From positions 3,563,501-3,627,500 of the forward strand of contig NZ_CP096971.1 of the NCBI RefSeq assembly GCF_024758705.1: 64,000 nucleotides of DNA. Reading direction: 5' to 3'. The DNA is from Sphingomonas sp. SUN019 (GTDB lineage: Bacteria > Pseudomonadota > Alphaproteobacteria > Sphingomonadales > Sphingomonadaceae). Below are positions 9,603 through 18,477 of the stretch, in pieces. The translations under genes were made by a program, and so were the position numbers. The stretch's first letter is position 1. Each line of letters begins with the position of its first letter. The notes beneath the pieces were generated by a model that was not told the origin of the DNA, searched no databases, and saw nothing but the letters and a program-made list of their open reading frames with translations.

Positions 9603-10784
9603 TCAAGCGATCATGAGGATTTCCGCCGATTCGCCAGCCGCCGCTGGTGGCGCGTGCGGTTCGCGGATCACCAGGCAGTCGGAGCGCGCCAGCGTGAGCA
9701 GCATCGAGCTGTCCTGAATGCCCGAAACGCTGACCCGGCCATCGGTCAACGCGGCGCGCATATAATCGGTGCGCGGGCCGTTCGCGGGCAGGTCTTCGCC
9801 GAGGATCGCGCGGGTCGTGCGCGGCAGCGGGTTGTGTGCGCCCGCCAGCGCGGCGACGACGGGTTTGACGAACAGGATCGCGGTGACGAACGCCGACACC
9901 GGGTTACCGGGAAGCCCGAGCACCAGCATCTGACCGCGCCGTCCGGCCATCATCGGCTTGCCCGGGCGCAGCGCGATGCGCCAGAAATCGATCTGCGCGC
10001 CCGCCGCTTCCAGCGCGGGGCGGACCAGATCATGGTCGCCGACCGACGCGCCGCCTGTGGTGACGAGCAGGTCAGCCTGAACGTCGCGAAACGCCTCGGT
10101 CAGGGCGTCGAGCCGATCGGGCAGGATACCGAGGTCGACGATCTCGACCGGCGAATCTGCGAGCAACGATCGCAACAGCAGCCGGTTGGATTCGGGGAGC
10201 GCGGTGTCGGACGCGGGGGTGCCGGGTTCGACGAGTTCGTCTCCGGTTGCCGCGATCGCCACGCGGACGGGGCGGCGGACCGTGACGGCGCCGACGCCAC
10301 CAGTCGCCGCCACCGCCAACCGGGCGGCGGTCAGTCGCGCACCCGCTTCGATCAGCACGTCGCCTGCGGAAAAGTCGAGTCCGCGCCGACGCGTGTTGCG
10401 GCCGAGCGCGAGCGGTCCTTCGCCGTCCAGCGTCAGACGATCGCCATCGCGCCCGGCTTCCTCTTGCACCATCACCGTATCCGCGCCCTTCGGCATCGCC
10501 GCGCCGGTGAAGATGCGTGCGGCCTCACCGGCTCCGATCGTGCCGTCGAACGGCCGCCCCGCCGCGCTTTCCCCGATGACTCGCCACGGTCCGGGCAGAT
10601 CGGCGAAGCGGATGGCGTAACCGTCCATCGCCGACAGGTCCGCGGCGGGCTGCGTCCGCGCGGCGATCACCGGTTCGGCCGCCCATCGCCCGAGCGCCGC
10701 ACCGATCGGGAGGGTTTCGGCCGCGACCGGCGCGACCGAGGCGAGCAGGCGCACCTGCGCCTCCGCGACGGGAAGCAGGCTCAC
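9603..10784 (-). CDS. moeA: Molybdopterin molybdotransferase MoeA
   Basis: 393 residues from the GTG at 10784 ([10 protein letters not shown]), which matches where MoeA proteins normally begin; a TTG at 10802 would add six residues. It inserts molybdate into adenylylated molybdopterin to make the molybdenum cofactor. Seen motifs are SAMDGYA, the FTGAAMP loop, [16 protein letters not shown] and LPGNPVSAF, all typical. The stop lies 55 bases upstream of lexA on the same strand. A 30-bp conserved element lies immediately upstream. Confidence 0.93.
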   Translation of the reverse strand: MSLLPVAEAQVRLLASVAPVAAETLPIGAALGRWAAEPVIAARTQPAADLSAMDGYAIRFADLPGPWRVIGESAAGRPFDGTIGAGEAARIFTGAAMPKGADTVMVQEEAGRDGDRLTLDGEGPLALGRNTRRRGLDFSAGDVLIEAGARLTAARLAVAATGGVGAVTVRRPVRVAIAATGDELVEPGTPASDTALPESNRLLLRSLLADSPVEIVDLGILPDRLDALTEAFRDVQADLLVTTGGASVGDHDLVRPALEAAGAQIDFWRIALRPGKPMMAGRRGQMLVLGLPGNPVSAFVTAILFVKPVVAALAGAHNPLPRTTRAILGEDLPANGPRTDYMRAALTDGRVSVSGIQDSSMLLTLARSDCLVIREPHAPPAAAGESAEILMIA

Positions 10785-10808
10785 GAGTGTCCGGCGCGAC
10801 AAACCACG

Positions 10809-10838
10809 CGCGAATGTTGAGAATGTTGAGACGATAGC
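10809..10838 (-). promoter_or_regulatory. 30-bp conserved element upstream of moeA (copy A)
   Basis: Read on the minus strand, this block contains the 9-base tandem CAACATTCT-CAACATTCG flanked by GCTATCGTCT and CG. It matches the block at 51431-51460 upstream of dnaX in 29 of 30 positions, in the same orientation relative to the downstream gene. It ends 24 bases before the moeA GTG, or 6 bases before the alternative TTG. It is probably an operator or other cis element; its binding protein is unknown. Confidence 0.6.
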
Positions 10839-10927
10839 GCGTTTTTCACGATCGTCGGCAAGGATCGCGGCAGGCGGCGGCGGGCGGGAAGGGGGCGATC
10901 GCGCGGCATCGCCTTTAGCCTTGCCAG

Positions 10928-10942
10928 AACATTTCCAACATT
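10928..10942 (+). promoter_or_regulatory. Weaker tandem AACATT repeat upstream of the M24 peptidase gene
   Basis: AACATT occurs at 10928-10933 and 10937-10942, the same 9-base period as in the element upstream of moeA and dnaX, but the flanks differ. It reads toward the M24 peptidase gene that starts at 11010. The moeA/peptidase intergenic region therefore holds one copy facing each gene. Confidence 0.35.
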
Positions 10943-11009
10943 CACAGGCGGTCGGCGTTTGTCACCATGCTCCGGGCGGCTAGTAAGGCTTGGGGAAAAG
11001 GGGACGACC

Positions 11010-12347
11010 ATGCGGATTCCGATGTCGATCGCGCTGGCGGGCGCATTGTTGCTGGGCGGGGCTGCGCCGCCGAGCCAGCCCGAGCGGTTCGACATCGCTG
11101 TTCCGCCCGTCCTGCCGCTGCGCGAGCGTGCAAAGGTTCAGGACGCATGGTTGGCCGAGCGGCTCGACACCGTCGTACCGCGGCTGATGCGTGGGGCGGG
11201 CGTCGACATGTGGGTGCTGGTGGCGCGCGAATATGTCGAGGATCCGGTCGTGGCGACGATGCTGGACGCGGAGAGTTTTTCCGCGCGGCGTCGCACGATC
11301 CTGATGTTCTTCGATCCCGGCGGGGGCAGGCCGGTCGAGCGGATGACGGTCAGCCGCTACGGTCTTGGCACGCTGTTCAAAGCTGCGTGGAAGCCTGAGG
11401 CGGAACCCGATCAGTGGAAACGCTTCGCCGCGCTAGTGGCGGAGCGCAAGCCGAAGAAGATCGCGCTAAATATCTCCGCGCAGACCGCGCTGGCCGATGG
11501 GCTGACGCACGGCGAATATGAGGAACTGCGCGGGGCGCTGCCGCCCGAATACGCCGCGCGGATTGCACCGGCGGGAGCGCTGGCGATCGGCTGGCTCGAA
11601 ACGCGCATTCCGGCGGAGATGGCGCGCTATCCGGCAATCGTGCGGAACGCGCACGCGATCATCGCCGAGGGGTTGTCGGACAAGGTCGTCGTGCCGGGGA
11701 AGACGACGGCGGACGACGTGGTGTGGTGGTTCCGCGAGCGGATCGCCGGGCTGAAGCTGGCGACGTGGTTCCAGCCGTCGCTGCATATCTTTAGGCAGGG
11801 ATCGAAGGAGGAACTGACCGGCGATGCGGTGATCCTGCCCGGCGATATGCTGTGGACCGATTTCGGGATCACGTACTTGGGCCTCAACACCGATACGCAG
11901 CATCTGGCCTATGTCCTGAAGCCGGGCGAGCGCGATGCGCCCGCGGGGCTGCGCGCCGGGATGGCGGCGGCCAATGCGGTGCAGGACCACCTGACCGCTG
12001 CGTTCCGGACCGGGCGGACGGGCAATCAGATGCTGGCCGATGCGCGCAAGGCGGCGCGGGCGGGCGGGCTGGAGCCGACGATCTATTCGCATCCGATCGG
12101 CTATCACGGCCACGCCGCGGGCAGCGCGATCGGTTTCTGGGACAATCAGCAGGCATCGCCGGCGGGGGAGCATCCGTTACGCGCCGACACCGCCTGGTCG
12201 ATCGAACTGTCGGCGGCGCGCGCTGTGCCGGAATGGGGCGGGCAGAAGGTGCAGTTCCGGCTGGAGGAGGATGCGTATTTCGATGGACGGTCGGTGCGGT
12301 ATCTCGACGGGCGGCAGACGCGGTTTCATCTGATCGGGGATCGGTGA
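11010..12347 (+). CDS. Exported M24 family metallopeptidase (Xaa-Pro aminopeptidase-like)
   Basis: 445 residues from the ATG at 11010, chosen because it begins a clear signal peptide (MRIPMSIALAGALLLGG). The C-terminal pita-bread domain has the M24 metal ligands in order: Asp in WTDFGI, Asp in LNTDTQH, His in SHPIGYHGH, Glu in SIELSA and Glu in FRLEEDAYF. It is expected to be a dinuclear metal aminopeptidase or related hydrolase in the periplasm. It faces moaC tail to tail with 3 bases between stops. It interrupts the moaC-moeA succession on the opposite strand. Confidence 0.87.
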   Translation: MRIPMSIALAGALLLGGAAPPSQPERFDIAVPPVLPLRERAKVQDAWLAERLDTVVPRLMRGAGVDMWVLVAREYVEDPVVATMLDAESFSARRRTILMFFDPGGGRPVERMTVSRYGLGTLFKAAWKPEAEPDQWKRFAALVAERKPKKIALNISAQTALADGLTHGEYEELRGALPPEYAARIAPAGALAIGWLETRIPAEMARYPAIVRNAHAIIAEGLSDKVVVPGKTTADDVVWWFRERIAGLKLATWFQPSLHIFRQGSKEELTGDAVILPGDMLWTDFGITYLGLNTDTQHLAYVLKPGERDAPAGLRAGMAAANAVQDHLTAAFRTGRTGNQMLADARKAARAGGLEPTIYSHPIGYHGHAAGSAIGFWDNQQASPAGEHPLRADTAWSIELSAARAVPEWGGQKVQFRLEEDAYFDGRSVRYLDGRQTRFHLIGDR

Positions 12348-12350
12348 CCA

Positions 12351-12821
12351 TCAGGCAGCAGACCAGTCTCCGGATTTGCCGCCGCGCTTTTTCAGCAAGT
12401 GAACATCGTTTACTATCATAGTCTTGTCGATCGCCTTTGCCATGTCGTATACGGTCAGCAGCGCGACCGACACCGCGGTTAGCGCCTCCATTTCCACACC
12501 GGTCTGGCCCGTCGTGGCGACGGTCGCCGTGGCGATTACGCCCCCGTCATCAACGCTCAGGTCCACCGTCGCCCTGGTGATCGGCAGCGGGTGGCAGAGC
12601 GGAATGAGGTCGCTGGTGCGTTTTGCCGCCATGATCCCGGCGACGCGCGCAACCGCGAGCACATCGCCTTTGGAGACCGCGCCATCGGCGATCGCGCGGG
12701 CGGCTTCGGGCGACATGGTAATGCGGCCGGTGGCGATCGCCTCGCGCTTCGTCGCGGCCTTATCGCCGACGTCGACCATCCGGGCCGCGCCTGCTTCATC
12801 GATATGCGTCAGGCGGGTCAT
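12351..12821 (-). CDS. moaC: Cyclic pyranopterin monophosphate synthase MoaC
   Basis: 156 residues, the normal length. It acts with MoaA in the first step of molybdenum cofactor synthesis from GTP. Typical segments are [18 protein letters not shown] at the start, [10 protein letters not shown], and [20 protein letters not shown] with the Glu-Met-Glu motif. The start overlaps the trpC stop by 4 bases, so it is the last gene of a trpG-trpD-trpC-moaC unit. Confidence 0.96.
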   Translation of the reverse strand: MTRLTHIDEAGAARMVDVGDKAATKREAIATGRITMSPEAARAIADGAVSKGDVLAVARVAGIMAAKRTSDLIPLCHPLPITRATVDLSVDDGGVIATATVATTGQTGVEMEALTAVSVALLTVYDMAKAIDKTMIVNDVHLLKKRGGKSGDWSAA

Positions 12822-13600
12822 CCGACGAGCGCGCGGGTGGTGGATTCGACGTCGGGCTGGCGCATCAACGCTTCGCCGATCAGGAAGCAGTGGATATTGT
12901 GTTCGGCCATCGCGTCTAGGTCGGCGCGGGTGGTGAGGCCGCTTTCGGCGACGAAGGTGCAGTCCGCAGGCGCGTTGCCGATCAGTTCATAGGTGCGTGC
13001 AAAATCGACCGAGAAGTCCCTGAGATCGCGGTTGTTCACACCGATCAGGCGGGATTTGAGTTTCAGCGCGCGGTCGAGTTCTCGCGCGTCGTGGACCTCG
13101 ACCAGCACGTCCATGCCGCGTTCGGTCGCGGCTGCCTCGATCTCGGCCAGCGTTACATCGTCGATGGCGGCCATGATGAGCAGGATCGCGTCCGCGCCGA
13201 TCGCGCGCGACTCTGCGGCCTGCCACGGATCGACCATGAAGTCCTTCCGGAGCACCGGCAGGTCGCACGCGGCACGCGCGGCGATCAGATAGGTGTCGGA
13301 CCCCTGGAAATACTTTTCGTCGGTCAGCACTGACAGGCACGCCGCACCGCCTGCCTGATAAGCGCGCGCGTGTGCGGGGGGATCGAAATCGGCGCGGATC
13401 AGGTCCTTCGACGGGCTGGCCTTCTTGATCTCGGCGACGAGCGCGTGGCCGTGTGCGGCCTTCGCGTCGAGCGCGGCGCGGAAGCCGCGCGGTGCGGTCT
13501 GTGAGGCCGCGCGGGCGTCGAGTTCGGCCACCGACGACGCCGACTTACGCGTGGCGACTTCCTCGCGCTTGGTCGCAAGAATCCGGTCGAGGATGTTCAT
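12818..13600 (-). CDS. trpC: Indole-3-glycerol phosphate synthase
   Basis: 260 residues, a single-function TrpC barrel. It closes the indole ring from 1-(2-carboxyphenylamino)-deoxyribulose phosphate in tryptophan synthesis. The catalytic and phosphate-binding motifs are visible: [13 protein letters not shown] with the catalytic Lys, [10 protein letters not shown], and [11 protein letters not shown]. It overlaps trpD by 4 bases upstream and moaC by 4 bases downstream. Confidence 0.97.
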   Translation of the reverse strand: MNILDRILATKREEVATRKSASSVAELDARAASQTAPRGFRAALDAKAAHGHALVAEIKKASPSKDLIRADFDPPAHARAYQAGGAACLSVLTDEKYFQGSDTYLIAARAACDLPVLRKDFMVDPWQAAESRAIGADAILLIMAAIDDVTLAEIEAAATERGMDVLVEVHDARELDRALKLKSRLIGVNNRDLRDFSVDFARTYELIGNAPADCTFVAESGLTTRADLDAMAEHNIHCFLIGEALMRQPDVESTTRALVG

Positions 13601-14592
13601 TTGTAAGCGATCCAGCGATCGAGCAGGTTAGCCGCGGCGCGGCTGTCGATCGATTCTCTCGCTCGTTCCGCGCCGGACATCAGATCGCCGTCCAGTCCCG
13701 CAAGAACGAACGCCGCGGCGGCGTTGAGCAGCACTGCATCACGATAGGCCCCGCTCTCGCCATCGAGCAAACCGCGCAGTGCGGCGGCATTGTACGACGG
13801 GTCGCCGCCGTGGATCGCGGCGATCGGGTGGCGCGGCAGCCCGGCATCCTCGGGCGTCAGCGTCGCGGGCAGGTCGACCGTGCCGATCGACACCGCGACA
13901 GTCGGTCCTGCGCCGGAAACCTCGTCCAGCCCCTCCGCGCCCGACACGATCAGCGCCGCCTCCGCGCCGAGCATCGCCAGCGCCTCGGCGTAGACAGACA
14001 CGTAGTCGGGCCGTGCGATGCCGATCAGTTGGCGCGTGACGTGCGCGGGATTGGCCAGCGGGCCCATCAGGTTGAAGATCGTGCGCTTGCCGATCCGCCG
14101 CCGGATCGGGGTGATGCGCTTCATCGCGGGGTGATGGTTGGCGGCGAAGAGGAAGCAGATGCCGAGGTCGGCCAGCGTTTGCTCGGCCAGCGCCCCCGCC
14201 CGGTCCATGTCGAGGCCCAATGCTTCCAGCGTGTCCGCCGCGCCGGCCTTCGACGATGCGGCGCGATTGCCGTGCTTGGCGACGGGCACGCCCGCGCCCG
14301 CGACGACCAGGCTGACCGCGGTCGAGACGTTGAGCGTGTGGTGCCCGTCGCCGCCGGTGCCACACACGTCGATGGCACCCGCGGGGGCGGCGATCGGGAT
14401 CAGGCGTTCGCGCAGGCCCCGCGCGGCCTCGGCGATCTCGATCGACGTTTCGCCGCGATCGCTGAGCGCGATCAGGAACGTCGCGATCGCCTCCTCCGAC
14501 GCGCGGCCGTCGAGGATGTCGGCGAACGCGGAGCGGGCCGCTTCTTGGCTGAGCGGCGTCGCCGGATCGGGGAGCGAAACGAACGACGTCAC
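13597..14592 (-). CDS. trpD: Anthranilate phosphoribosyltransferase
   Basis: 331 residues. It transfers phosphoribose from PRPP to anthranilate. The PRPP-binding motif is [16 protein letters not shown], and the anthranilate-site segments KHGNRAASS and [14 protein letters not shown] are present. It is not fused to TrpG, unlike in enteric bacteria. It overlaps trpG and trpC by 4 bases each. Confidence 0.97.
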   Translation of the reverse strand: MTSFVSLPDPATPLSQEAARSAFADILDGRASEEAIATFLIALSDRGETSIEIAEAARGLRERLIPIAAPAGAIDVCGTGGDGHHTLNVSTAVSLVVAGAGVPVAKHGNRAASSKAGAADTLEALGLDMDRAGALAEQTLADLGICFLFAANHHPAMKRITPIRRRIGKRTIFNLMGPLANPAHVTRQLIGIARPDYVSVYAEALAMLGAEAALIVSGAEGLDEVSGAGPTVAVSIGTVDLPATLTPEDAGLPRHPIAAIHGGDPSYNAAALRGLLDGESGAYRDAVLLNAAAAFVLAGLDGDLMSGAERARESIDSRAAANLLDRWIAYK

Positions 14593-15185
14593 GCGCGCAG
14601 CCGTTCTGGCATCCGGTGCGCGATGCCCGCGATGGCCATGAAATTGGCGAGCAGCGCGTGGCCGTGTTCGGTCGCGATGCTCTCGGGATGGAATTGCACG
14701 CCGTGGATCGGCAGCGTGGCATGGCGCAGTCCCATCACCGATCCGTCGCTGGCGGTCGCATTGGCGATCAGCGCGTCGGGCGTCTCCTCGACGATCAGCG
14801 AATGGTAGCGCGTGGCAATGAACGGCGAGGGGAGGCCCGCGAATACGCCGCTGCCATCATGGCTGACCGGCGAGGTCTTGCCATGCATCAGACCGCCACG
14901 CACCACCTGCCCGCCGAAATGCTGCCCGATCGCCTGATGACCGAGGCACACGCCGAGCAACGGCCGCCCGGCGTCGGCGCAGGCGGCGACCAGATCGAGG
15001 CTGATCCCAGCCTGCGTTGGCGTGCACGGGCCGGGGGAGATCAGGAAAGCCTCGGCATTGGTGTGCAGCGCGTCCGCCGCGCTCAACGCGTCGTTGCGTT
15101 CGACGCGTACCTCCGTCCCCAGCTCCATCAGATAGTGGACCAGGTTCCAGGTGAAGCTGTCGTAATTGTCGATCACCAGGATCAT
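14589..15185 (-). CDS. trpG: Anthranilate synthase component II (glutamine amidotransferase)
   Basis: 198 residues from the ATG at 15185 ([15 protein letters not shown]). A longer upstream frame adds 12 unconserved residues. The class I amidotransferase triad is present: Cys in [10 protein letters not shown], and His and Glu in VQFHPESI. It supplies ammonia to TrpE for anthranilate synthesis. It is the first gene of the trpG-trpD-trpC-moaC unit; its natural partner trpE is 1.8 kb upstream behind two unrelated genes. Confidence 0.96.
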   Translation of the reverse strand: MILVIDNYDSFTWNLVHYLMELGTEVRVERNDALSAADALHTNAEAFLISPGPCTPTQAGISLDLVAACADAGRPLLGVCLGHQAIGQHFGGQVVRGGLMHGKTSPVSHDGSGVFAGLPSPFIATRYHSLIVEETPDALIANATASDGSVMGLRHATLPIHGVQFHPESIATEHGHALLANFMAIAGIAHRMPERLRA

Positions 15186-15304
15186 GGCGCCAGCCCATAG
15201 CCGGTTGTCGCGCGCGTGCAATGCGACGTAATGTTTCGCGCACGTTCAGGGGGGATAAAAGTCCGCGCGCCGATCGTTATATTGTCCCCAGGAGGTCGCT
15301 TCCC

Positions 15305-15727
15305 ATGTTCCGCTCGTTCGCCGCCGCTTTGCTTATCCTTTCCCCTACCGCCGCCTTCGCGCAGCAGGCCGAGACGGGCCGTACCCCCGATCGTGTCCGC
15401 AGTGTAACGCTGAAGCCGGGCGAGAAATGTCCGCCGTCGACCGATAATGAAGTCGTCGTTTGCGGCACGATCGATCCTGACGAGCAGTATCGCGTGCCGA
15501 AGGAGCTGCGCAACAGGGCCGAGGTGCCGTCACAGAACCAGAGCTGGGTAAACAAAACCGCCGCCGCGGATCAGGTCGGACGCGTCGCGGGCGGGTTGCC
15601 CAACACGTGCTCGCCGGTCGGTACGGGCGGGCAGACTGGTTGTGCGATCGCCGCAGGGCGTGCGTGGGCGGCTGAACGCCGTGCGGCGGAACGGAACGAC
15701 GCTCTGGTGCCTGGCGGGGAACAGTGA
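15305..15727 (+). CDS. Small exported protein of unknown function
   Basis: 140 residues from the ATG at 15305, which has a GGAGGT ribosome-binding site 9 bases upstream. A signal peptide (MFRSFAAALLIL... cut near AFA-QQ) precedes a mature region with four cysteines (GEKCPPS, VVVCGTI, NTCSPVG, TGCAIAAG), probably two disulfides in the periplasm. Such short exported proteins are common in sphingomonads. It is convergent with the exported alpha/beta hydrolase; the two stop codons are adjacent. Confidence 0.75.
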   Translation: MFRSFAAALLILSPTAAFAQQAETGRTPDRVRSVTLKPGEKCPPSTDNEVVVCGTIDPDEQYRVPKELRNRAEVPSQNQSWVNKTAAADQVGRVAGGLPNTCSPVGTGGQTGCAIAAGRAWAAERRAAERNDALVPGGEQ

Positions 15728-16822
15728 TTATCGCGCCATAAGCCTGGCGAGGTCGGCCTTCCAGAATTTCGCCCAGGTGTGCGTGCCGTGGCCTTTCGTT
15801 TCGGGCGTTGCCGGGATCAGGATGAAGCGTGCGTTCGGCATTCGTTTCGCCGCGGGTTCGGCGATGCCGTAACCTGACGGATTGATGAAATCGTCGCTGG
15901 AGTTGATCCACAGGACCGGGACTTTGATTTTTTCCAGCGCCTTCGACGGATCGTAAGTGCGCGACGCGTCCAGCTGATAGATAAGGTCGTTCGCGTCGCG
16001 CCCGGCAGCGGCGCGGGCGTAGGCGGTGGTGAGGAAGCCTTCCGCCGCGGCGCGGGTCGGATATTGTTGCTGTAGCGCACGCGGATTTGCGCCCGCGATC
16101 AGCAGGAGGCTGGTCGCAGTGCGCAGACCTGCGGTGGGCTGAGTGGTGTAATTCCCGCCGTTCCATGCCGGATCGGCCTCGATCGCGTCGATCGACAGCT
16201 TTCGCCACAGCCGGTTCTGCCCCGCGATCTCGACCGGCAGGCAGGCGAACGGGGCGAGGCGTTTCGCGACACCGGGATAGCTCTCGCCCCAGACGAAGGC
16301 GTGCATGCACCCCATCGACGTGCCGAGGATCAGTTCGAGGCGATCGACGCCAATCTTTTTCAGCATCGCCTTTTGCGCGGCGACCATGTCGGCATAATCG
16401 TATTTCGGGAATCTCATCCGCAGCCCGTCGCTGGGCTTCGACGAGGCGCCGTGGCCGATATTGTCCGGCAGGATCACGAAGTAGCGCGTGATGTCGAGCG
16501 GCTGGCCCGGGCCATAGAGTTCGTCGGCGAATTGCGGCGACAGGAATTGCTTTCCCGTGCCGCCGGTGCCGTGGAGCACCATGACGGCATTGTCGATTTT
16601 CCCCCGCGCATCGCGGCGCGGGGTGCCGAGCGTGGTGTAGTGGAGGTGGAGGTTCTTGAGCGTCTCGCCCGACTGGAAGCGGAAGTCGGGGAGGGTGACG
16701 TCGGCTTCTTTGATGGGCCAGCGCGAGGCGGGGGCGGGGGCGGGCGTCGCGGCTATGGGGGGTGTCGTCTGGGCGGTGGCAGGGGCGGCGAGGAGGGCGA
16801 GCAGGGGGAAGATTTGACGCAT
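15728..16822 (-). CDS. Exported alpha/beta hydrolase of the homoserine acetyltransferase-like group
   Basis: 364 residues from the ATG at 16822, which starts a signal peptide (MRQIFPLLALLAAPATA). The fold resembles MetX-type alpha/beta hydrolases: an oxyanion segment VLHGTGGTG, the nucleophile elbow GTSMGCMHAF with Ser, a late Asp in NSSDDFI and a His in GHGTHTW. The export signal argues against a role in methionine synthesis, so I infer an esterase or acyltransferase in the periplasm. It sits between trpE and trpG. Confidence 0.78.
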   Translation of the reverse strand: MRQIFPLLALLAAPATAQTTPPIAATPAPAPASRWPIKEADVTLPDFRFQSGETLKNLHLHYTTLGTPRRDARGKIDNAVMVLHGTGGTGKQFLSPQFADELYGPGQPLDITRYFVILPDNIGHGASSKPSDGLRMRFPKYDYADMVAAQKAMLKKIGVDRLELILGTSMGCMHAFVWGESYPGVAKRLAPFACLPVEIAGQNRLWRKLSIDAIEADPAWNGGNYTTQPTAGLRTATSLLLIAGANPRALQQQYPTRAAAEGFLTTAYARAAAGRDANDLIYQLDASRTYDPSKALEKIKVPVLWINSSDDFINPSGYGIAEPAAKRMPNARFILIPATPETKGHGTHTWAKFWKADLARLMAR

Positions 16823-16854
16823 ACCGCCGATGCTACTGCCCACGCTTCTTTAGT

Positions 16855-16959
16855 CCACCCCGGCGGAGGCCGGGGCCCAGTCGCACCGCTTGTAGTTGGC
16901 GAGAACATCCTTCCGCGACGAGCGTCTTCCGGACTGGGCCCCGGCCTTCGCCGGGGTGG
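16855..16959. repeat. Inverted repeat element, CCCCGGC type (copy 1)
   Basis: Two arms of about 28 bases (16855-16882 and 16932-16959) pair as CCACCCCGGC...GCCCAGTC with its complement; only one position differs (GGAGG versus CCTTC side). The loop is about 49 bases. A second copy with nearly the same arms and a different loop is at 24145-24249. It lies between trpE and the exported hydrolase and could form a transcription-terminating hairpin. Confidence 0.8.
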
Positions 16960-16986
16960 TGTTTCATTGCTGCTGCCTCAGCGCAG

Positions 16987-18477
16987 CTACTGCCCGAACC
17001 CCGCGTCGCTGGCCCGCGCGATCGCTTCGCGCGCCGCCGCTAGCAAGGCCCCGGCCTTTGCTTCGCATTCGCGCTGTTCGTAGGCCGGGTCGCTATCGGC
17101 GACGATGCCTGCACCCGCCTGGACGTGGATCATGCCGTCCTTCACCACCGCGGTGCGCAGGACGATGCATGAATCCATCGATCCGTCGGGGGAGAAATAG
17201 CCGACGCCGCCCGCATAGGCCCCGCGCTTTTCGCCTTCCAGTTCGGCGATGATCTGACACGCGCGGACTTTCGGCGCGCCGCTGACGGTGCCGGCGGGAA
17301 AGCCCGCGAACAGCGCGTCGATCGCGTCGTGCTTGGCATCCAGCCTGCCGACGACGTTCGACACGATGTGCATGACGTGGCTGTAGAATTCGACCTTGTA
17401 GCTGTCGGTCACGCGCACGCTGCCCGCCTCCGCTACCCGCCCCACGTCGTTGCGGCCGAGGTCGAGCAGCATCAAATGTTCGGCGCGTTCCTTCGGATCG
17501 GCGAGCAGGCTGGCGCGGTTCGCCTCATCCTCGCTGTCGGTTTTCCCGCGCGGACGCGTGCCCGCGATCGGGCGGATCGTTATCTCTCCGTCGCGCGCGC
17601 GGACGAGGATTTCGGGGCTCGATCCGGTCAGCGCGAAGCCCGGCAGGTCGAGGTGGTACAGGAACGGCGACGGGTTGATCCGGCGCAGCGCGCGGTAGAG
17701 CTCGAACGGCGGCAGCCCGAACGGCGCGGTGAAGCGCTGTGCGAGCACGACCTGAAAGATGTCGCCCGCGACGATATAATCCTTCGCCGCGGCGACCATC
17801 TCGGCATAGCGGCCGTTGCGCATTGTCGGGGTCAGCGCGATCTCGCCTGCGTCGCCGGTGATTCGCGGCGGTCGACCGGCGGTGGCGAGCGTCGCCTCGA
17901 TCGTATCCAGCCGTTCCTCCGCCGCGGCAAAGGTCGCTTCCGGATCGCCGCCCGGCCAGACCGGCGCGACGAAATACAGCGCGTCCGCCAGCCGGTCGAA
18001 CACCAGGATCACGGTCGGCCGCACGAACATCATATCGGGCAGGCCGAGCGGATCGGCCTTGGGCGGCGGCAATTTCTCGACCAGCCCGATCGTTTCGTAT
18101 CCGAAATAACCGACGAGGCAGGCCAGCGCGCGCGGGAGTTCGGTGGGCACGTCCATCCGGCATGACGCCACCAGCGAGCGGAGCGCCGGAAGCGTCGGCT
18201 CCGCGCAGGGGACGAACGCCGCGCGATCGGTCAGCCAGTCGCGGTTGATCGCCGCCTGTTCGCCCTCGGCGCGAAAGACGAGATCGGGCGCGAGGCCGAT
18301 CAGGCTGTGCCGCCCGCGCACCGCGCCGCCCTCGACCGATTCAAGCAGAAAATCGCCACGCCCCGGTTCGATCAGCTTCAGCGCGGCGGCGACCGGCGTT
18401 TCAGTATCCGCGACGCGCCGCCGCCAGACGAGCGCGGGACGCCCGTCCGCCAGCGCCGCGATGGCGTCTTTACGGAT
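16987..18477 (-). CDS. trpE: Anthranilate synthase component I, without a canonical start codon
   Basis: About 496 residues if translation begins near 18477. It makes anthranilate from chorismate with TrpG. The C-terminal chorismate-binding domain is clear (GAPKVRACQII, IVADSDPAYEQ). The first ATG/GTG/TTG in frame is a GTG at 18321, but conserved TrpE sequence continues upstream of it (ALADGRPALVWRR, VADTETPVAAAL, GDFLLESVEGG). The frame is open to a TGA at 18496-18498 and has no ATG, GTG or TTG there. The ATC at 18475-18477 overlaps the ppiD end and has an AGGG sequence upstream, so it is one candidate. The start is unresolved. Confidence 0.9.
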   Translation of the reverse strand: MRKDAIAALADGRPALVWRRRVADTETPVAAALKLIEPGRGDFLLESVEGGAVRGRHSLIGLAPDLVFRAEGEQAAINRDWLTDRAAFVPCAEPTLPALRSLVASCRMDVPTELPRALACLVGYFGYETIGLVEKLPPPKADPLGLPDMMFVRPTVILVFDRLADALYFVAPVWPGGDPEATFAAAEERLDTIEATLATAGRPPRITGDAGEIALTPTMRNGRYAEMVAAAKDYIVAGDIFQVVLAQRFTAPFGLPPFELYRALRRINPSPFLYHLDLPGFALTGSSPEILVRARDGEITIRPIAGTRPRGKTDSEDEANRASLLADPKERAEHLMLLDLGRNDVGRVAEAGSVRVTDSYKVEFYSHVMHIVSNVVGRLDAKHDAIDALFAGFPAGTVSGAPKVRACQIIAELEGEKRGAYAGGVGYFSPDGSMDSCIVLRTAVVKDGMIHVQAGAGIVADSDPAYEQRECEAKAGALLAAAREAIARASDAGFGQ

